From an uncultured Aeromonadales bacterium (GTDB lineage Bacteria; Pseudomonadota; Gammaproteobacteria; Enterobacterales; Succinivibrionaceae): a stretch of DNA of 59,810 nt. The DNA lies in the NCBI GenBank assembly GCA_902782145.1, contig CACZLZ010000012.1, forward strand, positions 1 through 59,810. The letters run 5' to 3'. The position numbers and the translations under genes were made by a program. Under the pieces are notes generated by a model. It did not search any database and was not told the origin of the DNA. It was given only the letters and a program-made list of their open reading frames with translations. Below, piece by piece: positions 52,452 to 59,810 of this stretch; the first letter of the stretch is position 1, and every line of letters begins with the position of its first letter.

Positions 52452-55400
52452 CTAAATGCTGATCTCCCGCATCCAGCGACCGTCGGTGCTCAGCTCATAA
52501 AGCCGGTCAAAAATGCTGGACTGATCCCTGAGGCTCTCCCGGGCCTCCAGCCAGTAGGCCTCATTGGCCATAGATCCGATGACCAGCTCATAAAACCTGT
52601 TGTGCTCATGCTGCCGCCGCCGGCGTACCATGGCGGCCAGCCGCTCAGAGAAGCGGATCTGACCGTCGGTGACGCACAGCACATCAGAGCGGTAGAAGCG
52701 GGGATCATTGTGCATCAGGGAAAGGCATTCCATCAGCGCCTCGTCCAGATCCGATCCGCCGTTGAAGCTCTTGCTCAGAAACTTCAGCAGCTTGCCCTCC
52801 ACATCAGCCTCATCCTCCCGCAAAACCAGCTTCTCGATCTTCACGGAGAAGTTGATCACATAGCAGTCCCGGCCGGCATCATGGCACTTCAGCGCCAGGC
52901 TCATCACCGTGGCCTTGGCATAACTCTCCGGCACCCCCTGCATGGAAGAGCTGGTGTCCACACACAGAACCACCGGGCCCCGGCCCCGCCGGGGTGAACT
53001 CCGGATCCGGTCACTGCCCCCGTGGGAGACCCCGGCGATCCCCTTCAGATCAAAGAGCAGGAGGTTGTTCTCCAGATAGCTGATGTCAAAAATGTGCTCA
53101 GTGTCGCTGTCGGCGATCTTCACCAGCTCCTCCGGGAGCACATAACTGATCTCCCGGCCCATGGTGATCCCGGACACGGATCCGGGAGCCGGGGATCCGC
53201 CCCGGGAGGAGGTGGTACTACGGGACCTCTGTCGGTCCCGGGAGTTCCGGTCCAGCCCCATGCTGCGCCCAAGGTGCTTCAGCAATTTCTGGATCCCGGT
53301 GTTGTTCTCAATGATGGAGAAGAAATGCACATAGTCGCTGCGGTCATCCTCAGCAAGGAAGCCATCACTGATCCCCGGAAGACCGAACCGGGTGCCCCGG
53401 GTGTGAATGAGATCGTCGGCCAGCTCCTCAAAATACCGCTCCAACTCCTTTTCCGCCTCGGAGCTCCGGTCTTCCGCCCCGGAGGCGGCAGGTGGCGTCT
53501 CAGGGCTCTTCTCCTCTCGAGGCTCATCCTCCATCTCGGCCTCGCTGTCCCGGGTCCAGCTGGCGGTGTTCCAGTACTGGTGGGTCCAGAAGTAGTCAGG
53601 ATGGGGATCATAGATCCCGTTCTCGTCATAGGATCCCCCGGTGCTCAGCCCCAGATCCCGGAGCATGTCCTCCAGGGACTCGAAGCCCAGATCGTCATCC
53701 TCAGGCAGATCCGGCAGAGGGGCGCCGGCAACCAGTTTTCCGGTGCCCCGGAGATCCTCCCGGGATCCGGCAGGCACCGCGTTCCCGCCATTCCTGGGCA
53801 CCTCCCCGGCAGGATCCAGCATGAAGGACAGATCCAGCACCGGGATCCCGCCCTCCTCAGGCAGGGGCTCCAGATCCTGGCTGCCGTCCCCAGCGTGGCC
53901 GGTGCCCGGCTCTGCCTGATCCGGAGATCCCGTCTCCCCAGACTGCTCCCCGGCGGCAGTCTCCCCGCCCTCCCGGGATGGATCGGCGCCAGATCCCGGA
54001 GCCGTCCCGGCACCGGTTCCCGGATCGCTGCCGGGTGCTGCGGACTGATCCGCCGCCTCATGAGGCACCGGGGACTCTGCCCCCGCCGGATCTGATCGTG
54101 AGCCCCCGGCAGCAGAGCCACCGGAAGGAGTTCCTTCCCCGGCACCTTCCCCGCCCGGGGAGGAAGAGGAGTCTGGTCCCGGAATAGCAGATCCGGCTCC
54201 ATTCCCGGCGGAGGGCTCTCCCGGATCCCGGTTCTCAACGCCCGCCGCATCTCCGGCACCGGGCTGCCCGGGAGAGCCGTCCCGGGAGGGCTCTCCGGAA
54301 GCCTCCTCCCCGGCAGTTCCTCCGGCAGAAGTTCCCGTGGCGGGCTCTCCGGGATCCAGGCTCCATTCCCACTCCGGGGTTGCAAAGCGGCCCCCCCGGG
54401 AGGCCCCCGGAGACGGGGTGTCCGGACTCCAGGAGGAAGAGGACGCCACCGTGGAGTCACCCGACCCGGAACTTGCCTGTTCTCCAGAGACTGGAGCCTC
54501 CCCTGAGGCGGAAGATGAAGACCGGGATCCGGACTCCGGACTCATGCCGGCTCCCGGAGCAGGAGGGCTGTCCTCCCCGCCGGAACGGCCGGTGGATTGC
54601 ACCGGATCCGGAGATCCGGGGGAGGCGGAAGACGGCTTTTTCCCGCCGGAAGATGCAGGATCGGAACCGGTGCTGCCGGGATCCCGCAGGCCGCCGGCGG
54701 CTGCGGATCCCGGATCCAAAGCCTGATCTGCCCCCTCACCGGATCCATCTCCGGTTCCCGCTCCCCTCCGGTCCCGGAGGGGATCCCGGGGACGGTCCCC
54801 GGGACTCCGCCCGGCCATAAGATCATCCGCCAGCCGGTCATAGGCGCTCCGGCGGCTCCTGCCGCCGCCAGGCGGGCTGCCGGTTTTCCCGCCCTGGGCG
54901 CCCCGTCCCAGGGCTCCCTCAAAGGCTCCCCGCCTCCCGGCAGCGCCCCCGTTACGGAGACGGGATCCCGGCTTCCTGCCAGCTCCGGCGCCCTGCCGGG
55001 CGTCGGTACCGCCGTTCTCCGGCGGGGGATCGCTCCGGCTGAAACTGTCCTGCTTCACATTGCTCAATGTTGCCTGCTCATAGCCGCCCTCCCGGGATGC
55101 GGGCTGGATCCGGCGCCGCCGGGGGGAGAAGTCCCGGAGAAAATGTCCGGCGGGGAGGTTGAGCCGGGTGCAGGTGCGCACCTTGGCGGCCTTTTCCTGG
55201 AACTGCCGGGTGACCAGGCTGCAGAAGCGGCTGCTGAGATCGCTTAAGTACTTCTTCTCGCAGGAGGCGATCTTCTCCTCCAGCATGGACAGCACCGACG
55301 CATGGGCTCCCTCCAGGGAACTGCGGTTGCTCTGCTGCAGGCGGGTGTAGGCGTTCCATTCCTCCATGCCGGCATTCTGGCCGGGGGATTCCAGCTGATA

Positions 55401-55748
55401 GCGGTTCTTGAAGTATTTTTTCAGGAGATCGAGTTTGTAGTGGGTGTTGATCCGGAAGTACCTCTGCAGCAGGGTGTACTCCTCTGTGAGCATGGAGCTG
55501 GTGAACTCGTCGGCGGTGACCCGCTTGAGGCTGCTGATGCGGTTGAGATCCCGCTGATATTCGTCATCCCGCTCCAGGCGCAGGAGCAGCTTGGCGAAAA
55601 TGCGGTCAATGAAGGAGTCCACCGAGCGGCGGAGCACAGCCAGGTTCCGGGGATCAGCCCCCCCGCCGTCCTGGGCCTCCGCCCGGAGAAGCCGGGAAAG
55701 GGTGCGCCTGGCCTGGAGCAGGAGCCAGTCATTCCCCCTGGTAGACAT
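52452..55748 (-). CDS. viaA: ViaA-like VWA protein with a long disordered linker
   Basis: A 1098-residue protein, about twice E. coli ViaA (483). Residues 1-230 are helical, as in ViaA. Residues about 236-630 are almost wholly Gly/Ser/Pro/Glu/Asp/Ala with no fold. The C-terminal part carries a von Willebrand A domain with a complete MIDAS: VDTSSS (D931-x-S-x-S), FNGGSDLDEAL for the Thr/Ser position, and VTDGQ. RavA-ViaA acts as an ATPase-VWA chaperone pair on respiratory complexes such as fumarate reductase and Nuo, and sensitises E. coli to aminoglycosides. The ATG at 55748 lies inside the end of ravA (20-base overlap, GGAG inside ravA). Confidence 0.85.
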   Translation of the reverse strand: MSTRGNDWLLLQARRTLSRLLRAEAQDGGGADPRNLAVLRRSVDSFIDRIFAKLLLRLERDDEYQRDLNRISSLKRVTADEFTSSMLTEEYTLLQRYFRINTHYKLDLLKKYFKNRYQLESPGQNAGMEEWNAYTRLQQSNRSSLEGAHASVLSMLEEKIASCEKKYLSDLSSRFCSLVTRQFQEKAAKVRTCTRLNLPAGHFLRDFSPRRRRIQPASREGGYEQATLSNVKQDSFSRSDPPPENGGTDARQGAGAGRKPGSRLRNGGAAGRRGAFEGALGRGAQGGKTGSPPGGGRSRRSAYDRLADDLMAGRSPGDRPRDPLRDRRGAGTGDGSGEGADQALDPGSAAAGGLRDPGSTGSDPASSGGKKPSSASPGSPDPVQSTGRSGGEDSPPAPGAGMSPESGSRSSSSASGEAPVSGEQASSGSGDSTVASSSSWSPDTPSPGASRGGRFATPEWEWSLDPGEPATGTSAGGTAGEEASGEPSRDGSPGQPGAGDAAGVENRDPGEPSAGNGAGSAIPGPDSSSSPGGEGAGEGTPSGGSAAGGSRSDPAGAESPVPHEAADQSAAPGSDPGTGAGTAPGSGADPSREGGETAAGEQSGETGSPDQAEPGTGHAGDGSQDLEPLPEEGGIPVLDLSFMLDPAGEVPRNGGNAVPAGSREDLRGTGKLVAGAPLPDLPEDDDLGFESLEDMLRDLGLSTGGSYDENGIYDPHPDYFWTHQYWNTASWTRDSEAEMEDEPREEKSPETPPAASGAEDRSSEAEKELERYFEELADDLIHTRGTRFGLPGISDGFLAEDDRSDYVHFFSIIENNTGIQKLLKHLGRSMGLDRNSRDRQRSRSTTSSRGGSPAPGSVSGITMGREISYVLPEELVKIADSDTEHIFDISYLENNLLLFDLKGIAGVSHGGSDRIRSSPRRGRGPVVLCVDTSSSMQGVPESYAKATVMSLALKCHDAGRDCYVINFSVKIEKLVLREDEADVEGKLLKFLSKSFNGGSDLDEALMECLSLMHNDPRFYRSDVLCVTDGQIRFSERLAAMVRRRRQHEHNRFYELVIGSMANEAYWLEARESLRDQSSIFDRLYELSTDGRWMREISI

Positions 55749-57699
55749 TGATGAGCTCCAGGAATTCGTTCTTGGCCTTTCTCACGTCCGGGATCTGGTC
55801 AAAGAAGATCTCCTTGAGGATCTTCTTGTCCTCATGGCTGATGAACAGTTCCCCGTCAATCTCCGCCAGAATGCCGTCAAACACCGAGTCATAGCGGGCA
55901 AAGCAACTGTTCAGCTGCTCCTCCAGCTCGGTGATGGCCCGGTGCTGCCGCACCAGCTCCACCATCTGCTTCACGGAGGTGATCTTGATATACTTGATGA
56001 CCTGCTGACTGCCCCCGGAAATGACAATCTGCATGCGCTCGCTGTCGCACTTCTTGATGTTGAACACCATGTCCAGCTGCCGCTCAAAGCTCTCGTTGTA
56101 CACGGAGTGGTAGTTGGCCCCCAGATCGTAGTTCAGCACCGGCATCCAGTACTCCTGTGAGGACTTGGCCTCCTTGACCAGGATGAGCCGGTTCTCCCGG
56201 TCAATCTTCACCACCCGCATGTCAATCTGGGAGCCGTTCTGCCGGGAATGGAAGTCGAAGCCGTCGTCCGGCAGGCACTCCAGTTGCCCGCAGAAAAGAA
56301 TGTCCCGGCGGGGGGCCTTCACCACCCGGCACCGGATCTGCTGACCGATCTCCAGGCGCATGTCCGTCAGGGCGGACTCAAAGGTGATCTTGTTCACCGA
56401 AGCCGAGGGGGATCTGCGGGAATAGCGGGGAATGGAATCGCTGTGCTGATCGAAGAAGAGTTCGCCGCCCCGGGACATGATCTGCACATTGTCACGCCTA
56501 AGGGAGGCAGTGATCTCATTCATGGCCGCAATGCAGGTGCGCAGTTTCACCATGAGCTCCTCCGTGCCCCCCGGGCCCTCCCGGTTCATCTCCCGGCGCA
56601 CCGCCTCCTGGAGCTCGGCGGGGAAGATCTCCCCCTCGGCGAACTTCCGCACCGTGTCCACCACCAGGGCGTTGAAGCTCTCCATGTCAGAGGAGGTGTT
56701 CCACAGGCAGTACCGCAGGACAAAGAAGTCCCGGATCCTGACGCTGCGGCGGCCGTTGAAGAAGGCCGAGGCCTTCAGCAGGCGGATGATCTGGAACCAG
56801 CGCCGGTCGGACACATAAGACAGATGTCCGTACTGGTGCTGGCCGTCCTCGGTCAGCCCCACGGGCTCCGGATCCAGCTCAAAGTCATCATCCACATCAT
56901 CCCGGTCCAGATCTGTCAGATCCACCTTGTCGGCGATGATCCCCCGCATGTGGACCACGGCCTCGGCGCAGCGGTCCGGCAGCTCTACCCGGCTGATCTG
57001 CTCCAGCCACCGGCGGTACTCCTTGTCCCGCACCGCCAGCTCCATGGGCATGGGACTGAGCTGGCCGGCGCCGGGATCCGTGATCATCCGCTGGAAGATC
57101 TCCTGGGAGGACACCGGGTTCACCACCAGGCGCACAAGGAAGCGGTCATAGAGGGCGTCCAGCCCCGCCTCATGAAGGGGCACCTCGTTGGAGGCGGAGA
57201 TCAGGGATTTAAGGGGAACGCTGAGGATCTCCGAGCCGTTGTGGTAGCGGTGCTCGTTGATCAGGGTCAGAAGGGTGTTCAGCACCGCCGGGGAGGACTT
57301 CCAGATCTCATCCAGGAAAGCGAAGTCCGCCTCCGCCAGATAGCCGGAGGTGAGGCGGTGGTAATGATCGTTTTTCAACTCCCGGATGGACACCGGACCG
57401 AACAGTTCTTCCGGAGTGCAGAAGCGGTGCATCAGATGCTCAAAATAGCGGGAGTTCTCAAAGATGGAGGCGATGCGCCGGGAGATCATGCTCTTACCCG
57501 TGCCCGGGGGGCCGTACAGGAAGACATTCTGCCCTGCCAGCACCGCCAGCACGCAGATCTTGACTATGTCCTCCCGATCGTAGAGACCGGAGTTGATGAT
57601 GCTGATGATGGCCGCAATACGATCCCTGATGCCGGGCTCCGGAAAGGCGGCATCAGCCCCCCGCGCCTCCACGGAACCACCAGAACCCATGATGTTCAT
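55729..57699 (-). CDS. ravA: RavA MoxR-family AAA+ ATPase
   Basis: A 656-residue AAA+ ATPase. Walker A is LYGPPGTGKS (61-70), followed by the RavA-type FEHLMHRFCTPEELFGPVSI and LTSGYLAEADFAFLDEIWK (Walker B, D130/E131) and AVLNTLLTLINEHRYHNGS. E. coli RavA is 498 residues; the C-terminal extra part here has an LARA-like beta region (DILFCGQLECLPDDG) and a helical tail. It is translated just ahead of ViaA with a 20-base overlap. An extended -10 box lies 65 bases upstream. The second MoxR gene of the window (3021) belongs to a different subgroup. Confidence 0.92.
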   Translation of the reverse strand: MNIMGSGGSVEARGADAAFPEPGIRDRIAAIISIINSGLYDREDIVKICVLAVLAGQNVFLYGPPGTGKSMISRRIASIFENSRYFEHLMHRFCTPEELFGPVSIRELKNDHYHRLTSGYLAEADFAFLDEIWKSSPAVLNTLLTLINEHRYHNGSEILSVPLKSLISASNEVPLHEAGLDALYDRFLVRLVVNPVSSQEIFQRMITDPGAGQLSPMPMELAVRDKEYRRWLEQISRVELPDRCAEAVVHMRGIIADKVDLTDLDRDDVDDDFELDPEPVGLTEDGQHQYGHLSYVSDRRWFQIIRLLKASAFFNGRRSVRIRDFFVLRYCLWNTSSDMESFNALVVDTVRKFAEGEIFPAELQEAVRREMNREGPGGTEELMVKLRTCIAAMNEITASLRRDNVQIMSRGGELFFDQHSDSIPRYSRRSPSASVNKITFESALTDMRLEIGQQIRCRVVKAPRRDILFCGQLECLPDDGFDFHSRQNGSQIDMRVVKIDRENRLILVKEAKSSQEYWMPVLNYDLGANYHSVYNESFERQLDMVFNIKKCDSERMQIVISGGSQQVIKYIKITSVKQMVELVRQHRAITELEEQLNSCFARYDSVFDGILAEIDGELFISHEDKKILKEIFFDQIPDVRKAKNEFLELINVYQGE

Positions 57700-57763
57700 A
57701 CCCTCACCCCAACCGTCAGTGTGATGTGAACCCGGGAAAAAGCCCGCCCCGGTGTGTTACGGG

Positions 57764-57772
57764 ATCATAGCA
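57764..57772 (-). promoter_or_regulatory. Extended -10 promoter of ravA-viaA
   Basis: The minus strand reads TGCTATGAT (TGN plus TATGAT), 65 bases upstream of the RavA ATG, with no convincing -35. Confidence 0.55.
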
Positions 57773-58010
57773 CCGGCCCCCTTTGCGGTCTGTGCCACCT
57801 GTCACCATAATGAAGCGCGGCGGGGACATCGTCCGGGAAAAGCCCGGTGGAGCGGGACCGGACGGCACCGGAATGAGACCATGAACACGTCCCGGAAAGG
57901 CGCAGTCAACCGGGCCACGCCGGATCCCTCTCCCGTGATCCTGTCCGCAGGCCTGGACACAGGGTTCCATGCGGCGGCCGGGCTGCCCTGCAGCCGGCGG
58001 AAAATTCAGC

Positions 58011-58016
58011 TATAAT
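58011..58016 (+). promoter_or_regulatory. -10 box for the pilin-like membrane protein
   Basis: A perfect TATAAT in AT-richer context 64 bases before the ATG at 58080. No TGN extension or -35 was found. Confidence 0.45.
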
Positions 58017-58079
58017 CAAAGCAGGACTGCCGCTGGAAGAGTTTTCCGCGGTGCCGGGATCCCCAAGCTTGCAGGAACC

Positions 58080-59321
58080 ATGTTCAGATATATTGCCTTC
58101 GCCCTGGGTGCGGCCATGCTGCTGCCCCTGTCAGTGCTGTCAGCCATGCAGGGCAGCAACCGGATGGCCATCTTCTACGGCCTCCTGCTGATTCTGCTTT
58201 TCGTGATCTGCCTCCTCAACCCCTTTCTGGCAAACTCCGGTGACGGTGATGAGGATCCTGCCGCCGGCACCCCCGGTCCGGTTCCTCCGGGCAGCAACAG
58301 CCTGCCCCCGGCTGCACCCCCGGTGCGTCCTGCCCCGGAAAGAGCCTCAGTGCCGGAGTTTTCCCGGGATCCGGCCGGCGCCGGAGGGACCGGGGATCCG
58401 GGCCTCCGCTCCCCTGACCGCCCGGCAGCGCCGGCAGTTACGTCATCTGCACCCACGCCCCAGCCCGCCCCAGCCCCCAGATCCGTCTCCGGGGATCCAG
58501 GTGCCGCCCCCGCCCGCAGGCCAGCCATCTCCCCCGCCCAGATGCCGGATCCCGCCAGCCTCAGCGCCTGCGGCAGCATCGACAGCATTCTCATGGGATC
58601 CCTGGACCGGAAGGTGGAGATCCGCCGGGAGGAGAAGGACGGCTACCTGACCCAGATCACCATCATCACGGAAAGAAGCCGCATTGAGTGCTCCGAGACC
58701 ACCAGGACCCTGCGGGAACTGGGGCTGAACGCCGCCCTTTCCGAAGATGATGACTATCCCGAATACCGGCGCTATGCCGGAACCAGGATCCAGCCGGAAA
58801 ACTCCGGGCGACGCTACCGCAAGATCCTCCTGCGTCCTGCGGTATACACCTTCAGGATGCTGAAACACATTCTGATCCTCACCGGGGTGTGCATCCTGCT
58901 CATCATCGCTGCCTGGCAGATCAACAGCCTCTACTCCCGGGAACGCACCCGCACCACCTTCCAGCAGATCATACGGTCCCTGGATCCGGTGAAGAGACAG
59001 GTGGAGGAGTGCATCAAGGCCGAGGGCCAGCGCTACCGCAGCGTGTGCAACGACCGCCGGAGATCCAGCAGCGGCAGGTGGGATCTCAGCGACAGCTACA
59101 TCAGCAGCGTCCGGGATCCCAACGTCTCCGCCGTCAGGGTGGACGGGGGCACCATCACCGCCTACACCAACTACGATCATGAGCTCCGGGGCACCTCCTA
59201 CATCACCGTGCCCGCCCCCGCCCCGGAAGGGGGGATCACCTGGATCATGGATCCCGCCTCCACCTGCCTGAAGACGGAGATCTGCGCCGATGAGAGCCGT
59301 CCCCGGAGGGATCCTCAGTAG
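58080..59321 (+). CDS. Membrane protein with pilin-like C-terminal domain
   Basis: A 413-residue protein. Two N-terminal membrane segments (FALGAAMLLPLSVLSAMQG; AIFYGLLLILLFVICLLNP), a Pro/Ala-rich linker (about 60-160), a soluble region, then a third membrane segment (HILILTGVCILLIIAAW, about 263-280) running into a helix and a C-terminal domain. That end (LDPVKRQVEECIKAEG, YISSVRDPNVSAVRVDGGTI, EGGITWIMDPASTC) follows the order of type IV pilin globular domains: VEECI helix, YV-SV strand, GVIT strand, W-Cys end. It lacks a prepilin leader, so it would not polymerise as a normal pilin. Function unknown. AGGAA precedes the ATG. Confidence 0.62.
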   Translation: MFRYIAFALGAAMLLPLSVLSAMQGSNRMAIFYGLLLILLFVICLLNPFLANSGDGDEDPAAGTPGPVPPGSNSLPPAAPPVRPAPERASVPEFSRDPAGAGGTGDPGLRSPDRPAAPAVTSSAPTPQPAPAPRSVSGDPGAAPARRPAISPAQMPDPASLSACGSIDSILMGSLDRKVEIRREEKDGYLTQITIITERSRIECSETTRTLRELGLNAALSEDDDYPEYRRYAGTRIQPENSGRRYRKILLRPAVYTFRMLKHILILTGVCILLIIAAWQINSLYSRERTRTTFQQIIRSLDPVKRQVEECIKAEGQRYRSVCNDRRRSSSGRWDLSDSYISSVRDPNVSAVRVDGGTITAYTNYDHELRGTSYITVPAPAPEGGITWIMDPASTCLKTEICADESRPRRDPQ

Positions 59322-59664
59322 ACATCCTCCCCGGTGAGGGCCGCATACTGCCTGAGAGCCCTTAGCATCTCACCCAGGAGCCTGCCGCGCTTCCGCTTGA
59401 TCTCGTTGCGCCGCTCCATGAACTCCACAATCCGCCGGAGATCCCGGGGCACCTTCCGGAAGGGCCGCATGGACTGGCGGCAGGATCTGGTACCCTTGGG
59501 GTAACTGCGGGAACGGTAAGACGTCCTGCCGGAGGGATCCCGGATCTTCCAGAACCGCGCCCAGAAAATATCCAGCCGATCGCCCCGGATCACACTGCGC
59601 ATGGAAAGGAAGGGCCGGTCCCGGGCATCGGGGAAAGCCCGGACCAGGAGGGCGAAATAATGGC
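59315..59664 (-). pseudogene. Gene truncated at its 5' end by the right insertion sequence
   Basis: The open frame from the stop at 59315 continues without interruption past the ATG at 59602 to the insertion-sequence boundary, reading HYFALLVRAFPDARDRP and FLSMRSVIRGDRLDIFWARFW. The native reading thus extends to at least 59660 and then enters the element at 59665, so the original start is lost. The remaining 3' part is basic and helical (RKVPRDLRRIVEFMERRNEIK). Its stop overlaps the end of the convergent gene by seven bases. Family not recognised. Confidence 0.6.
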
Positions 59665-59810
59665 TCTTTGCAAAATCTAGTTGGGACAGGGGAGAAGGCA
59701 GGTAGACGCCAGGCCCCCTCCCATTAGGGTTTTGGGGGTGGAAGAAGTGTGGTTCCTATCTTACAATCAATATGTCCAAAAAAAGAAGGAACACACACTA
59801 TGTACGATAC
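59665..59810 (+). mobile_element. Right flanking insertion-sequence end (partial)
   Basis: It is the inverted copy of 1-141, with identity beginning at TCTTTGCAAAATCTAG (59665-59680) and continuing to 59806. It differs from the left copy by two substitutions near 59712-59716 and one inserted base near 59694. Since both copies show the same end of the element, the two elements point away from each other. Confidence 0.75.
59772..59810 (+). CDS. Transposase, first 13 codons only (inferred)
   Basis: An ATG at 59772 starts a frame reading MSKKRRNTHYVRY and leaving the window; the first 11 codons are identical to the left-edge frame. It is the presumed transposase of the right insertion-sequence copy. 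No Shine-Dalgarno sequence is present. Confidence 0.5.
   Translation, partial: MSKKRRNTHYVRY

Larger units (their letters stand above)
57700..58079. other. Divergent region ravA / pilin-like membrane protein
   Basis: 380 bases without a gene. Minus strand: extended -10 TGCTATGAT (57764-57772) for ravA. Plus strand: TATAAT at 58011-58016, about 64 bases before the next start, and a weaker TTGCGG-N17-CATAAT pair further left. Confidence 0.5.

Noticed and set aside
56248-57729. 493-codon plus-strand frame
   Set aside because: Antisense to ravA; shadow of third-position GC bias.
1-59810. Terminal repeat as evidence of a circular molecule or linear replicon
   Set aside because: The repeats are inverted, not direct, so they do not indicate overlap of a circle. 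Each contains the same coding start of a presumed transposase and one interrupts a gene, which fits insertion sequences better than telomere-like ends.

Overview
This is a GC-rich bacterial chromosomal segment, most likely from a gammaproteobacterium. Supporting signs are a RavA-ViaA pair, RsuA, SmpB, MscL, and an endA-rsmE-(gap)-ruvX order that matches the enterobacterial endA-rsmE-gshB-yqgE-yqgF neighbourhood with gshB and yqgE absent. The mixture with AAA-ATPase-like/PD-(D/E)XK proteins, BspA-type repeats and Sel1 proteins suggests a gut or rumen anaerobe such as a member of the Succinivibrionaceae. That placement is inference only. The DNA is extraordinarily rich in GATC, especially GGATC/GATCC, in coding and non-coding parts alike. 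Two stretches lack this signature and are AT-richer: 142-1022 and about 42380-45780. They look recently acquired.

Both window edges carry the same roughly 141-bp sequence in inverted orientation, each including the first codons of one presumed transposase reading outwards. The window is thus a chromosomal block between two copies of one insertion sequence. The right copy cuts a gene (59315-59664).

Layout: 0.3-2.5 kb, acquired methyltransferase, mscL, smpB. 3.0-8.0 kb, a MoxR/DUF58/TgpA (transglutaminase) set interrupted by an opposing short-chain dehydrogenase. 8.2-14 kb, an AAA-ATPase-like/nuclease protein and membrane-anchored proteins, two of which share a C-terminal domain. 14.2-20.8 kb, transketolase, a small DUF486 protein, RsuA, a DUF5718-like protein, glycerate kinase. 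20.9-25.8 kb, a translationally coupled pair of paralogous exported proteins, an orphan adenine methyltransferase with no adjacent nuclease, a 56-residue exported peptide. 25.9-31.6 kb, a Fic protein lacking the catalytic His, a DEDDh exonuclease coupled to a diguanylate cyclase, tandem EndA-type nucleases, rsmE, ruvX.

31.7-36.6 kb holds the most interesting set: a free-standing amino-acid adenylation enzyme, an acyl carrier protein, an AAC(3)-fold N-acyltransferase fused to a DUF4910-like domain, and a YkgJ/FliB-like cysteine-cluster protein. They are packed as one operon and read as a route for putting a carrier-activated amino acid onto an amino group, perhaps with an extra modification step. 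36.7-42.2 kb, a lone prepilin-like protein and two Sel1-repeat proteins. 42.9-45.8 kb, an MmeI-like single-chain restriction-modification enzyme. 45.9-52.4 kb, a 14-repeat BspA-like protein, a 1189-residue protein with a UbiB/ABC1-type kinase domain, two small proteins. 52.5-59.3 kb, a RavA-ViaA pair whose ViaA is about twice the usual length because of a disordered linker, then a membrane protein with a pilin-like C-terminal domain.

Many intergenic regions show an extended -10 box of the form TGNTANNAT with no clear -35. Gene starts were chosen by ribosome-binding site and family length. Function calls are from motif recognition by eye; no searches were run.
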